A stretch of DNA of 64,000 nucleotides from Nitzschia sp. pyKryTriq1 (GCA_956465555.1 OY101117.1:2232001-2296000); one strand, 5' to 3'. Counted from the first letter of the stretch, positions 1 through 11,664 are shown. Numbers and translations are program-made. Notes: a model not told the origin generated them from the letters alone.

Positions 1-46
1 TGTCGATTCTAATATACACTGCATTTGCTGAAGGATTTAATCATTG

Positions 47-1519
47 ATGCCTGCAGAAGAAACTCACGCAAAGAGTCAGCTAATGATGAAACTGTTGCTT
101 ACAATTTTGGGTGTGTGTTCTCTAGCCGCGACGACGGCAGAAGGGTCCTCACAGTATAGAAGCAGCAGATCGTCTGGCGCCAGAGACTCTTTTCCGTTCT
201 CGGTCATGGATGATGACTCTTCCTCGCATTTTATGTCGAGTTCTTTTGATGAGGAGGAGCGTGTTATTTCAGCGTTAGAAAGGCTTGAGGAAAGCGATGA
301 AGGGATTTCGGGGCTGTCTTATCGTCCAAAGGCAAGACCAGGGTTCGGAACCATGTACGAGGCTCCACCGCAACCTCGACACCTTGACGATCGACGAAGT
401 GCAAACAAGCACACGGCAAGGAAAGTAGAAAAGAGAAGAAGAAAAGTAGTATCAAAAGCGGCCACATCACCTGTGAGAAATAATGACGATGACGTATCCC
501 CAGGAGCTGAAAATAGTCTCGAGCGTCATGCCTCATCCAGCGCCCCACTTCAGAAAGAAATCCAAGGTGATTCTCTGTGCCATGATGTATCCGGAGTGGT
601 GAAAAGGAGTCCACAAGAAATCCACACTGTATCGCCTTCTACCTCCTCCATAAAACCAGCTCAGTCGGGCTATCCTGCCCCTCCGAAACCTGCTACACCG
701 CACCACAAGCTTACCCCGAGCATACATTCGAACAGAGGGACTGGACCAGCAACTGCTGTGGTCCATCATGCTGTTTCTTCGACCACGCCATGGGTGCGCC
801 GCTATCTGAATGCCCGCCCCAAGGATGTGCTTCTACCCGTGCCGAAGGAATATATCGCAGATGGGTTCAATCTTGCACAGCTTGCCCCAATCGTTGAAAG
901 AATTGGCTTCCAGGTGTTGGGTGCCCAAGCAGTGGACATCGCAAAGCGTCTGGTTGAGCTTCCATCTCCCCAGCCCTCCTACCCAATTTATCGCCTAGCG
1001 TTGCAATTGTTGTTGAACGAGAACGAAGCACAGGAAGCCATGATATTGCAACATCCCCTCATACCACAAGAAGCAATCCAGCAGGCTGCCGAAGCGTTGT
1101 ACTTGCTGGTACACGCTCGTTTCATAACCAGCCCACGCGGATTAGATGCGCTGCGTCGGATTCTGCTAAATTCGCCGGTCTTTGGGAAGTGCCCTCGTAT
1201 TCAATGCGAGGGTTCAACGCTTCTGCCTTACGGAGCTCAGCATGACTACACATCCAATGCGCACACATGCCAGCGCTATTGTCCATCGTGTGGTAATCTC
1301 TGGAATTGCTGGGAGTCGAAGACTGATGGCTGCGCCTGGGGTCCCTCTCTTTGCTACCTACTCCTGTTGGCTCATGGTCATGAACTTTATCCCGTGGCCA
1401 ATCGTCCTCGACTACCCCCCTTGATGTCGACAGACATGATACATCACCCTAACAATCCAAGTATATTTGGATTCCAAATCCACCCTGCTGCGACATGGGG
1501 CCGTCCATTGACCAGTTAA
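47..1519 (+). CDS. Casein kinase II regulatory (beta) subunit-like protein with N-terminal signal-like extension
   Basis: A 490-residue protein is read from the ATG at 47; two in-frame ATGs at 83 and 86 are alternative starts that put a hydrophobic stretch (LLLTILGVCSLAA) right at the N-terminus, as in a signal peptide. Residues about 20-245 are low-complexity and Ser/Pro/His rich. Residues about 249-490 match the CK2-beta fold: an acidic-groove helical region containing IPQEAIQQAAEALYLLVHAR, then the zinc-binding pair CPRIQC (C382, C387) and CPSC (C412, C415), then an IFGFQIHP stretch like the family's 'YGFKIHP'. All four zinc ligands are kept. CK2-beta normally dimerises and tethers two catalytic alpha subunits in the nucleus and cytosol and is about 215 residues. 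The long leader and possible secretion are unusual. The family call is firm; localisation is inference. Confidence 0.82.
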   Translation: MPAEETHAKSQLMMKLLLTILGVCSLAATTAEGSSQYRSSRSSGARDSFPFSVMDDDSSSHFMSSSFDEEERVISALERLEESDEGISGLSYRPKARPGFGTMYEAPPQPRHLDDRRSANKHTARKVEKRRRKVVSKAATSPVRNNDDDVSPGAENSLERHASSSAPLQKEIQGDSLCHDVSGVVKRSPQEIHTVSPSTSSIKPAQSGYPAPPKPATPHHKLTPSIHSNRGTGPATAVVHHAVSSTTPWVRRYLNARPKDVLLPVPKEYIADGFNLAQLAPIVERIGFQVLGAQAVDIAKRLVELPSPQPSYPIYRLALQLLLNENEAQEAMILQHPLIPQEAIQQAAEALYLLVHARFITSPRGLDALRRILLNSPVFGKCPRIQCEGSTLLPYGAQHDYTSNAHTCQRYCPSCGNLWNCWESKTDGCAWGPSLCYLLLLAHGHELYPVANRPRLPPLMSTDMIHHPNNPSIFGFQIHPAATWGRPLTS

Positions 1520-1619
1520 CGACTGGACAATTGACAAAGTACTCGTAGTTATCAACAATGCAAGGTCGTCCTCAATCGCCAATGACTTTTTCACACGATC
1601 AATCCTGTTTCGATTGGCC

Positions 1620-1640
1620 TGACTGACTGACTGACTGACT
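1620..1640. repeat. TGAC tetranucleotide microsatellite
   Basis: Five consecutive TGAC units follow the CK2-beta-like gene. Confidence 0.9.
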
Positions 1641-2991
1641 CTCACTCGCTTGCACGTCGTTGTAAGATATCGACCAGAATTTCGATGGTACCACCACGGG
1701 CTTTCCACTTATAACGTTCGTTCTGCCAAATTGGAAAAGTACCCGTCAACAGCAATTCATAACACACTTGCACAATTCATAGCATTATTCATTTTTTATC
1801 ATTATTTTGCCATGAACCAAAGTAGAGCCGACAGTTGTAGACGAGAAGCAAAAGGGGTAGTCGAAGAAAAAATCTTGACGCGGGCCTGCCTCCATGGCTT
1901 CGATGCGCTCTCGTCACATACAGTAGCATCTGAGCGTAGGAATAGACGACTCTATCTACTAGCTAGACCCGTTAAAAATACAAATCGTCATCCGACAAAA
2001 ACGGAATCTAAGCTACGCTAGTAGGACGATGTAGTATGCAAATCCAAATAACAATGCTATTAGTATTGTCATCATCTGGTATGTACTCTCTAGAGTAATA
2101 GCTACTGTATCTCTTTACTCTACTAGCTCTACTGCCCGAGAGAGTATCTCCCTACGTACCGGTACTACTACTGTACTCTCTCTAGAGCTACTAGAGTAGT
2201 AGAGTAGTTGCTCTTCTACAGTACTTGGAAGCAGGTACGGTACCGGTACGCCACTGTCGGTACCAGTACCTAGTACTGTAGTAGTAAACAACTGTTCGCT
2301 CTCCCAAACCTCGCTCGCGCCCATGTATAGTTCGACAAAAATAAAAATACCTTCAATTCACTAACTACGTATACCTACTATTCGTACTGCACCTTTTGCT
2401 AGAGAGAGCGTGCGACGTCTACGACAGGCGTATTTGGACAACGAACTCTCCGAACTTGCTCCGAACTCCTCCCTCCGAGACCTCGTCAGGCGCCCCTTCA
2501 ATCCCAAAATTCTCCCCCAAGGCTGCGCAGATACGCGCGTGTGGGCAGCGGCCCCACCATCGCGCTCCAGTGGCTAAGTTTTATAATTCTTTCATCTTAA
2601 GGAAAAGCTCCGGAGGACAAATTGGGAAAAAAAAAGTTGGAAAAATTACTTAGGCGGTACTTAGGCAAAATGGTTGACAAGAGCTACCTCTTTGGTTTTG
2701 TAACCTTTCGGCCATGAAGTTGCATCAAAATTTACCTCTTAATAAGGAGTTTCGGGGTATGCAAGAGTTGGAGGCGTTGGTTGTGCCTGTGGTGAGCAGG
2801 AGGGGATCAATTGCCGTTGATTAAATGTTATCTTGGTGGAATGAATGGCGAATTTCTTCGATGGGTGTTCGGTAAAAAAAAAAACAAAAAAAAATCAAGT
2901 GAACCCCATTTGAACTCCTGACAAATTCAGGACGTAACTGCCAAAAGTGTCAATCACAGTTGTAAAGCGCTGATGGAGGAAATTTTATTTC

Positions 2992-3300
2992 ATGTGGAGT
3001 CGTTTGGATTTGGTTGAGAGGAGCAGGAATTGTAACGATGTGAAAGTCGCCCGATCCTGCCGGCCATGGTGCACGTGTCTTTTTGTTTGGATTGTGAATT
3101 CGATGAGGGAAGAAATTACATTGTGCCGAATTTGCAAACAGTATCTCAGGAAAGATAACGGAAATTATGCGAAATGGAAAAATAGCTGGGCACCCTATCT
3201 TTATTACATGTTTCGGAATCTTTCCAACAGGGGCAGGACAAAAATATGGAAGATTTTGCCTTTGGATTGGCAACGACCATCTACGATAACTAAAACATAA
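2992..3300 (+). other. Short open frame, possible remnant of a transposon-encoded protein
   Basis: A 102-codon frame from an ATG contains a CRICKQYL cysteine pair, then NSWAPYLYYMF and IWKILPLDW. This spacing of CxxC, a W-P-aromatic stretch and a 'W-x-LP' stretch resembles a region I recall from large transposon-encoded proteins of algae and oomycetes, but I cannot confirm it. The surroundings are A/T-rich and without other coding signal, so it is best read as an old fragment rather than a gene. Confidence 0.25.
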
Positions 3301-4078
3301 TTGTATCGGTATAACTATGATTAATGTCAATTGCAGTAAACATGAAAATTGTTCTATGATATCTTGAATTGCAATATTAATACGGGTGTTTTTACATAGT
3401 TTCCTCAATGAAAGATTGTTAAATGATATATTTCCTTACATTAATCGGGGTGATTTTATATTAAATTGATCTATTTTTATTTATTATTGACATGCGCTAC
3501 AATTTAAATGTTTCATGTTTTCAGTTGACAGCTTCCTTTGGTGAGATTCCATTGAGATACCATTGATTCGGTATTATCGCGTGCACCGTGCTGCACTCCC
3601 ATGCATGACTTACGCAATCTCGCGCTGCCAGCGCCAAACCACACTCGGACATTCTGAAGGCCCCTAGTATGCATTCACCGACCCTGCCTTCTGCCGCGCT
3701 AAAAGACGAATAGCGCTTGCTTCTTGGTTCAATAATTCGTTCAATTCACAACCACTCCGGCCCTGTGACCGCACTGACCCCACGCCTCTCTCGTCATGCG
3801 CGTCTCTTTTAGACAGCCACTCCTCATCATTTCGGCCGCACCATTTTTTGTCCGTTCAAAACAAAAACAACAACTGCCTCTCTAGAGAGAGGGACAGAGC
3901 TTATCCTCCTGAGAAAAATATTCTTGTATAATCGTACGTCTAGTTTCAAAACCGACCAGACCATCTAGATGACAATTTCAATCTTTCAATAGCTCTTGAA
4001 AGCCAGAGACTGCTGCAGATCCACGACTCATTGAGAGAAAGTACTGTACGGCTCTTTCTTGTGACACGGCACGACACG

Positions 4079-7000
4079 ATGGGAAGCAGTGGAACGGAGA
4101 TCAAGCGGCTTGCCGATGACTCAGTGAGGCGGATCGTTGCCGAGCAAGCCATTACTGACCTATCCAGCATTGTCAAGGAGCTTGTGGATAATGCTCTCGA
4201 CGCTGAAAGCACCACCATCAAGAGTAAGTTGCACTCTTCACTTTCTTCATTCATCCATCGATTCACTTCTTTAGAATCCTCTGCTTTTCCAAAGCGCGCG
4301 CTCACGTATGTATTTTCTCCCTACAGTTCGACTCTTTGGCCAGGGCCTGGATATTGTGGAAGTTTCGGACGATGGGAGTGGAGTCCCACCGGCATCCCGG
4401 CCGTACCTAGCCGAACGGTACGCAACATCGAATATCTCGCGCTTTGAAGATATTTATTCAGGGACAGGCTTGACAATGGGCTTTCGGGGTGAAGCACTCT
4501 TCAGTATGGCATGTTTAAGCTTGAAACTAGTGGTAGCTACTCGGACGGAAGACGAGGAAACGGCTCAGAAATTGGAGTATCTAAGAGACGGAAAACTCGA
4601 CCCAGCTTCTGTGCAGACGATACACCGAAAAATCGGAACTACCGTGGCAGTAGTTCAACCTTTCGCGGCGCTTCCTGCAAGGCGAATGGACATGATGCGA
4701 AGGATAAAAGGCGAGCGTTCGAAACTTTTCCGATTAATGGAATCTTGTAAGTGCGCAACAAGGCCAACAACTGGTGCATGCATGCATGCGTGGAGAATTA
4801 TTGTGACAAAGTCCTGACTTTATTATGATTATGTGTTCTCTTAGATGCCATATTCAATGTGGGTGTACAGCTAATCTTGATTGACATCTCTCCTTCGGGG
4901 AGAGAAGATGTCGCGATGACTACCAGCTCTACGAGCACCAAGCTAGAAGATACTGTGAGCTCCGTTTTGGGACACAAATTCTTGGGCACGCTTTCACCGT
5001 TTGATCTACCTTTTGATGAACTGCTAAAGCGGGATGACAACATTTACAACTGGGGGGTCAAAGGGTTGGTATCCACAAATCCAAAGGGGGATACACCGAA
5101 TAGGGCGGTTGGTTATTACAGCATAAATGGCCGTGTCGTTGACATTCCTAAAATCACTTCCGTCCTGCGACGAGTTTGGAACGGATTCGGTGGACGAAAA
5201 AAGCCATCTTGCATACTCAGTTTCACGCTTCCCAACGACTCTTTTGACATCAACCTCTCACCAGACAAGCAGCAAGTATTGTTGACGCACGAGCAAGAGA
5301 TCTGCGAGCTGATAGAGGAAAAAGTTACACAGTTATGGTGCAGTCAAACCCAGGGAGTCTTCGAATTACAACAATTGGAAGGCCCCGTCGAAGAGGATGT
5401 TACTGAAATGGATGACGATAGAGAGCGTCAAATGCACAAGCGAAGATTCGCCTTTGTTCACGACATAACAAAAGCGAAGATGCAACATGACTCTGATGAC
5501 AGGCAGAGGTCCACCGAAGGGGAGGAGAAGAAACAGGCCGAAGCTGATGCCAATGTCGAAGATACTTGTTCCAAATCCAATGAGGTGGATGCACCTGTAT
5601 CGAAAAAGGCAAAGCTTTCGTCGACAGATGAGGATGGTAACGAGAAATCAAGTTCGGAAGCCACTGCCCCGATACCAGATGTTGAACCAGCGTTGCCGCC
5701 TGTGGAGAGGGTATCAGACATGGAACGGCGCCAGTGGACAGAAATGAAATCGAAATTCAATTCAGGTGACTTTCAAGACGAGATTTCCGACATGGCACCA
5801 GTGACTCCGGATGATCCATCACAACCAAAAGCATCCCCACCTGACAGCGGGGTGAGAGTTGCAAGGGCTTCGATGGATGCTGGTCGAAGAGGACCGGGCA
5901 GAGAGAAACCGATGGAGTTCACGAAGACTCAGAAACAGCTATCACTGCAACAGTTTGCCTTCCAACCTATTCAACAGCCTACCAGGAGAACAAAGGAATC
6001 TAGTACGGGGACAGAACAAATTGCATCCAAGAGAATTCATGAGAATGTGGCGCAACCAAAAACGGGACGTTCGACCAGAGCCACCGTCGAATTAGAAGAC
6101 CCATACAAGAAGTACCCTACGTGTGGTTCTACCGTTCGGCGGGAAAGCGGTGCAACCACTGACGAGGAGGCTCCTTCCATGAGCGACGGCGGTGAGCTTT
6201 TATCCAACAAGGCCAATACAGCTAGTCCAACGGCATCATCGCCAATATTGCCAGACGAGAAAGCGTCGCCCACTGGAAGTGAACCTATATCTGACAAGTC
6301 ACAGCCCGAAGCTGTTGTCTGGACTTCTTTCAAAAACACAGACGAAGTGTGTCGTAGTTCAAGACTGGAGAGAATGCAAATGATGCGTCGCCGGCTGGAT
6401 CTCAGGAGCTTACAGCGAAGCTGCAGTGATGGCCAAGATCTTGACCCGGACGCCAACGCTGTGACAAATAGCGTAGGGGTTGCTGGGTCTTCACAAGCAA
6501 CGAGTATCAGCCTCTCGAAAGATCAATTTCGTAGTGAAATGCAAGTGATTGGTCAATTCAATATGGGTTTCATTCTTGCGAGATGCAAGCGGAATCACCT
6601 ATGGATTTTGGATCAGCATGCCTGCGAAGAGAGAACAAACTTTGAGAATCTGCTTCGCGATACTGTGATCCACGAGCAAACTTTGCTCAAACCGATGCCC
6701 TTGGACTTGAGCCCGGCAGAGGAAGCCTGCATCTTGGACAATGTGGACATATTTGAAGCAAATGGTTTCAAATTCAAGTTTGATTCCTCGGCACCTATTC
6801 GTCAGCGACTGTCGCTTACCGGTCTCCCCCATAGTGGCGCACGAGACGGCCGAAAGGCTGTTCAGTTTGATAAGGGGGATGTAAGCACCTTGTGCGCCAT
6901 CCTCATGGATGGGTCGTCCTATGACGCCGGTGACGGCGGCACGGGCACTGATGGCAGTGGCAGATATGGCAACAATGCTGTCAGAAGGTACGCCAGCACG

Positions 7001-7327
7001 GCTAGTAGCCAGTTCGATGCTGCAGACCGGATCATAGCACGTCTACCCAAGGCGATCGCCATGTTTGCCAGTCGCGCATGCCGTTCATCGGTCATGATTG
7101 GCACTGCGCTATCTGAGAGAGAGATGGAAAAGATAGTGCGGCGCCTGGCGGATGTCGATCAACCTTGGACCTGCGCGCATGGTCGACCCACCATGAGGCA
7201 TGTTGGAGAGGTTCTTTCTGTGCTCCAGCAAGATGAGCGGAGGGCAGCAGAATACATCACGGACCCCACCGTGACATATACTCCAATGACCCAGGAAGCT
7301 ACATTAGACGAGAAGCAGGAAAATTGA
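4079..7327 (+). CDS. PMS2: MutL homologue, PMS2 (yeast/plant PMS1) type mismatch-repair endonuclease
   Basis: There are three exons: 4079-4223, 4327-4746 and 4845-7327, giving 1015 residues in perfect frame. Both introns are GTAAGT...AG; the first join makes TIKIRLFGQGLD and the second MESYAIFNVG. The N-terminal GHKL ATPase has KELVDNALDAE, DDGSGV and GFRGEAL (residues 100-106), followed by the MutL transducer domain. A long acidic Ser/Thr-rich linker (about residues 360-720) leads to the C-terminal domain with the endonuclease metal motif DQHACEER (D778 onward), ACRSSVMIG and CAHGRPTMRHV (C965 onward), both typical of PMS2 rather than MLH1. It should pair with MLH1 as MutL-alpha and nick the discontinuous strand during mismatch repair in the nucleus. 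The 'DQHA(x)2E' and 'C-HGRP' elements look intact, so it is probably an active nuclease. Confidence 0.95.
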
Positions 7328-7478
7328 TGTGATGCACCATCTCGCCGCACAAATGATATTGCACAATAGCACATAGTACCATTTCGAAAAGTCTACGGAC
7401 GGTACTGGTAGAGTAATGGTCCAATGGATGAATGAGGTATAGGAATGCTACAGCTGATTCTTAACTATAGACATACCA

Positions 7479-8007
7479 CTAAGAATATATCAAAAGAAAG
7501 AAGAGTATCAGTGCCACTGCAGTGAGAACCAAAATAATGACACAATTTTTCGTCCCTCCCGCTTGCTTTATGAATTCCTGGGTACTTCGTGTGACCAAGT
7601 CTAGATTCTCTGCGGCATCATCTAAGTCAGTCTCCATGGATTCTAGCATTTTGTTCTGCAGCCCCAATTCCTCGGATATTCCCATGGACATTTCGCCGAG
7701 TCGCAGAACGGACGCGCTCAACATGTCCAGCCCTTCATCTTGCTGCTTCATCAGTTCCTACATTCATGCAACGACAGACGAAATAAACAAATAATCCAAA
7801 TCAAACAGTGAGGCCCACTGACACATTGATGTTGGCAACACTGTTCATGCCGCATTCTTTTCCTTGTTCGTTCGTTCTCACCTGCTGATTGCGTAAACTT
7901 GATTCGACAAAATCGTCCCGGCCGGCATTGTCGCTGTCATCACTAAAGTCATCTAGATGGACTTTTGAATAATTGCTATTGGTATTGGACCCACTTCGGT
8001 TGAACAT
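7479..8007 (-). CDS. Qc-SNARE (syntaxin-6/8, SYP5/6-like)
   Basis: There are two exons on the minus strand: 8007-7882 (42 codons) and 7757-7479, joined in phase 0 across a GTGAGA...TAG intron, giving 134 residues. Residues about 30-112 form one SNARE coiled coil (NQQELMKQQDEGLDMLSAS then MGISEELGLQNKMLESMETD) with a glutamine at the zero layer (LGLQNKML). A C-terminal membrane anchor (NCVIILVLTAVALILFFLL) ends the protein. The helix resembles syntaxin-6, syntaxin-8 and plant SYP51/61, which act in trans-Golgi and endosomal fusion as the Qc helix. The N-terminal regulatory domain found in those proteins is absent, so the size is nearer to Bet1 or Sft1. Convergent with the MutL gene (151 bases between stops). 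Confidence 0.88.
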
Positions 8008-10251
8008 TGTGAAGCAACTCCTAAGAATGAATGAATGAATGAATCAAGAATCAATCACTCGTTCCGTTTGAAAAACAACAACGGAAAGTTAGTCCGTCAG
8101 TCTTGCCAACTTCAAAAGGCAATCCAATGGACACTATTTGTATCCGATTTCCGTAACAACGAAGACTCGAAACTATCCTGCGACTACGAAGGAGTCTTTC
8201 CGGGCAAGATAACAGCAAGAGTTGAATGGAAAGTTGCGGTGGTTTTGACGGCGCTACAGTCCGGCTCCTTTATCACCATGGTCAATGACCGCGTACACGT
8301 ACCGGTATAAAACTACGACGGTCCCAGCAATTCTGGGCGCTGGATGCATGCATGGCGTGTGCGGGATTCATACTAATGACTGCGCCGCGACCCGCGACTC
8401 ACTCCCCCATCTACTCGTTCGTATTTCGCACCGGTACACGTACAGTACCGGTACGCTCGCCTTGCCTTACGTACGTATCTGGTACTTCTTGTACTGTACC
8501 AGGTACAAGCACAGTACCAGGAACATCCAAGGGTGCGGGTCACCGCGCACTAACGTGGAACTCGCTTTACGGGCACGCTTGGACAATGCTCTTTCGCGCT
8601 AGCCACGCTCCGTGGCAAAGCCCGCTTGGCCTGGGCCAAGAAGGGCCAAGAATTCTTGGCCCATCTTGGCCTGGGCCTACCCCCTTTCTGTAACCCCAAA
8701 AGAGATTAAACAGACTAGTCGTCGAATTTCAAACATCGCATCATTGCATCATCGCATCAGCGGTCATCATTGCATTTCATCATCGCTCATTGAACAAATC
8801 CAAGATCTCTCGCATCGATTCATTCTTCAATTTTCTCTTGTCTTCCCACCTACCATGGCATCTGTCACTCAAGGTGCATCTAGAGGCCTGAAAAAAGGCC
8901 ATAGCGGCCCAAACTCATGTCGCACCTGAAAACATTGGCCTAAAACAGTAAGTACTTATACACGCCACTTTATACGGAACGTTGACAATACGGGTGTACG
9001 TGACATATTACTATCCTCTACTACACAACCCGCTAGGTCACAGTCCCACAACTGCAAAATAAAAGTTTCCGCGCTGAATAAAAATCCTCAACTCTAAATA
9101 AATTCCTTTCCGCACCTCTGCAGTTTTTTTACTGCAACAACCGCATATAAACTGCAAACCACCTCCTTTGGCGCCTAACTGATTATCCGCCCCCTAAAAT
9201 TGACCCCAAACGAAGGCATAGTTTTCCCCTTCGAAGCAATCCGGGTTTCTATGCTTTCTCCTTGGTGTACTACTTCGATCAACTGGTCGACTATTTCTTT
9301 TTTCATCGGTACACAATCGTGTTCTACGTCGCCAGCATCCAAAAACGAGGTCATACAGCGGCGGTGTGCTCGACCAGCCCCTCCGCCATTGACTTTCTTC
9401 CTAGCACAATGTTGATCTTGGGAGAGCTGATCACCGATCACAAAGGCCATCTCCAGAACGAGGTGGACATGGACCCACTCGCCAAAAAGAAACAAAGGGA
9501 GAAGTCGCGCACATTAATTAATGTTGACCGGTTCTATCAATAAAGCGATTCTAACGGCAGTGAAAAACAAGACGGTGGCCAGGCCCCTAGATGTGGACGC
9601 GGCGGTGGACGCGATGTGCGTGGACGCGGAGAGATAGCAGCACAAAACGGCGGTCCAATGGGGAGAGGGCGAAGTGGCGGACGTGCAAGCCAGAGAGGAG
9701 GCGAAACGCTTGGGGGGCGTGGCGGATGTAGAGGCGAAGTGCGTGGTGGACGCGGCGGTGGACGCGATGGTGGGCGTGTAGAAGAGAGAGCAGCGGGTGG
9801 TCCAACGGGGAAGAACGCTCTGATCTAAGAGTGTATGCAACAATACAATGATTTATAGAATAGGATAACAACAGCAAGGTCGGAAGGATTGTGGGAAGAG
9901 CTACAAGGGTCTCGGTGCCACTCTCGATCGAGTGGCCGTTGTGACTCCACCTTGTGTCTTTCCATCTGCCACGCGTAGCATCGCTTCGCCTCACGTTATC
10001 CTCTAATCTAGTTGGTCGGATTAATTCGAGCGGACAGATCGTGGGACGACTGAAATGATTATTGAATGACGCAGTTTTCGTTGTTTCGGCGGTTGATGAT
10101 TGATGATGAAGCTTTCTTTGTCATGTTGTTGTGTGTTCTTGTGATGATGCCCCATCGTAACAGTGCATCAATAATACTTCTACTTCACACGGAAAGTAAT
10201 TGAAAAGCAACAAGGCCTTTACTGATTTGCTTTCAAGCTAGCGGGACAGCA
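8008..10251. other. Gene-poor repeat-rich stretch
   Basis: The stretch holds an AATG microsatellite at 8024-8044 immediately upstream of the SNARE start, a GTAC-rich cluster with TACCGGTA at 8300 and 8446, a run of TTGGCC-containing repeats at 8615-8680, and an RGG-coding frame (separate entry). A minus-strand 106-codon frame (9495-9175) has no recognisable family. The last few hundred bases (10020-10251) presumably contain the promoter of the LON-domain gene. Confidence 0.5.
9544..9828 (+). other. RGG/GAR-rich open frame with internal duplication
   Basis: Open without an in-frame ATG near its start, about 94 codons. It encodes dense Arg-Gly-Gly repeats (CGRGGGRDVRGRGE, GGRGGCRGEVRGGRGGGRDGG). 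The DNA carries two related copies of a unit of about 150 bases (near 9591 and 9745), sharing the string GGACGCGGCGGTGGACGCGA. RGG tracts bind RNA and are methylated by PRMTs in known proteins, but no companion domain is visible. It may be the 3' exon of an unrecognised gene, a remnant, or a coincidence of a GC-rich tandem repeat. Confidence 0.3.
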
Positions 10252-11535
10252 ATGCCACTACCAAAATCCAAGAAACACCTTCTGGTGACTTTGCTCCTAC
10301 CGGTATCTTTTCGGTGCACAGCTTCCTTTTTCATTATCCGACATCATCATGATCGTCACCATGTCACTATTAGTCGTACGAGTACGAGTACTGCTCGACC
10401 AGCTTACGATCTGAATTCTGCCTTTGAGTGGCTCTCGGAGGAAAGGCATAAGAACCCAGGATATAGCAATATCGAATGGCTCGATATTGTTTCAAGTTCA
10501 AGTCCTCCAGCCGAGACTTCCAACCAAAAATTACTCACCGAACAACCACAGCATAATGACGAAGGATTGGTGTCTACTTCTACGATTATGCCGTTATACC
10601 CTCTGGGAGCTACCTATCTCCCTTCCACTGTCAACCAGACCCTCAACAATGTCGAACCACAAAATTTACAAATGGCCAAAGATCTGTTAAGTTCTGGTTT
10701 TCCTACTCCGCGATTTTGCGTGGCGCTGCGTGCTATGGACACTGGCCGCATAGCGAATATAGGGACTGTGTTGCAGATCCTCGAGGCTGACGAACAATTC
10801 CAAGAAGATGGTACATTGGTACGCATTCGATTGACCTGTCGGGCGGAGGAGGAGCTCGTGGAGATTTGTGATATTATTAATCCACAAGCCTTTGCTAGAG
10901 AGAATCGTTTGCGAAAATCCTCTGAATATCTTCGTTGCCAGGTACGTGTACGACAGACGCTCGATAATGAAGCGGATACGCACACCATGGAAGAAAAGGA
11001 GGAACTACTCAAACAGGAAATTGAAACCATGGTTGGAAACTTCAATATGATCAAGACAATATATCAACTAGAAATCGGCAAGGCAGAGTTTCCACCATCC
11101 ACGTTGTTTCAGCTTGGGAATGCAATGTCCACGTGGGATGCCACTGAAAATTTTTCGTCAGAGGCGGCCTTTTGGGCCTCCGCCCAAGAATGGCAATCCG
11201 TGTGCTACACTATTCGACAGGGAAAACAATCCATGCTTTCCATAAATCGGAACGAGTTGATGGTGGAGGCAGCCTCAGCAGCAGGAGGCCCCCTCAAATT
11301 GCCGATCCATCTGGAAGATCTTTCTCCGCAAGTCCAACGGCAAATTCAGCTCATGGAAGTCGAAGCGCAAAAAGAATATTTCCAATTAGGGATGGATCCA
11401 TGTCTTGACTTTCAAGCGTTGGTCAGTCTTCCAAACTACCACGATCAAATTCTAGGGCTGACGCAGCTGATTTCCCGGGAAAGGAGTCGATTGGAAGTGC
11501 TTGCGACAGAATCATCTCGAAAGGCACGGGCGTGA
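10252..11535 (+). CDS. LON substrate-binding (N-terminal) domain protein, probably plastid or secretory
   Basis: A single exon of 427 residues. A basic then hydrophobic N-terminus (KKHLLVTLLLPVSFRCTASFF) resembles a diatom bipartite presequence, with an aromatic residue after a small one, as at the ASA/F cleavage site. From about residue 105 (STIMPLYPLGATYLPSTVNQ) to about residue 300 the pattern fits the LON N-terminal domain: MPLYPL start, a helix, RFCVALRAM, and a strand region IGTVLQILEADEQFQEDGTLVRIRL. No ATPase or serine-protease part is present, so this is a stand-alone LON-SB protein, like cereblon-type or bacterial LonN-only proteins whose exact function is unsettled. Helical C-terminal region with Gln/Glu. 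Targeting is inference. Confidence 0.72.
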   Translation: MPLPKSKKHLLVTLLLPVSFRCTASFFIIRHHHDRHHVTISRTSTSTARPAYDLNSAFEWLSEERHKNPGYSNIEWLDIVSSSSPPAETSNQKLLTEQPQHNDEGLVSTSTIMPLYPLGATYLPSTVNQTLNNVEPQNLQMAKDLLSSGFPTPRFCVALRAMDTGRIANIGTVLQILEADEQFQEDGTLVRIRLTCRAEEELVEICDIINPQAFARENRLRKSSEYLRCQVRVRQTLDNEADTHTMEEKEELLKQEIETMVGNFNMIKTIYQLEIGKAEFPPSTLFQLGNAMSTWDATENFSSEAAFWASAQEWQSVCYTIRQGKQSMLSINRNELMVEAASAAGGPLKLPIHLEDLSPQVQRQIQLMEVEAQKEYFQLGMDPCLDFQALVSLPNYHDQILGLTQLISRERSRLEVLATESSRKARA

Positions 11536-11619
11536 CGCGTCTGAAAAACTGATGATGGATATTAACTTGGAATGGGAGATACTACTTGTTGTGGAAATAT
11601 AGACCCAGTAGAGAGGACT

Positions 11620-11664
11620 TCTCTCTCTCTCTCTCTCTCTACTACTACTACTACTACTACTACT
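11620..11664. repeat. Compound (TC)n(ACT)n microsatellite
   Basis: About ten TC dinucleotides run directly into eight ACT trinucleotides. Confidence 0.9.

Larger units (their letters stand above)
1520..4078. other. Gene-poor stretch with simple repeats and GTAC-rich palindromes
   Basis: No convincing gene was found in these 2.5 kb. Present are a TGAC tetranucleotide run (1620-1640), a CTCTAGAG/TACTAGT-rich segment (2080-2220), a GTAC/TACCGGTA cluster (2220-2285), an A/T-rich part (2880-3540) with a homopolymeric A run near 2875, and a short possible transposon-derived frame (2992-3300). The last 500 bases before 4079 presumably hold the promoter of the downstream MutL gene; no specific element is recognised. 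Confidence 0.6.

Noticed and set aside
9175-9495. Minus-strand 106-codon frame
   Set aside because: No recognisable motif and no supporting neighbouring exon; left as unassigned.
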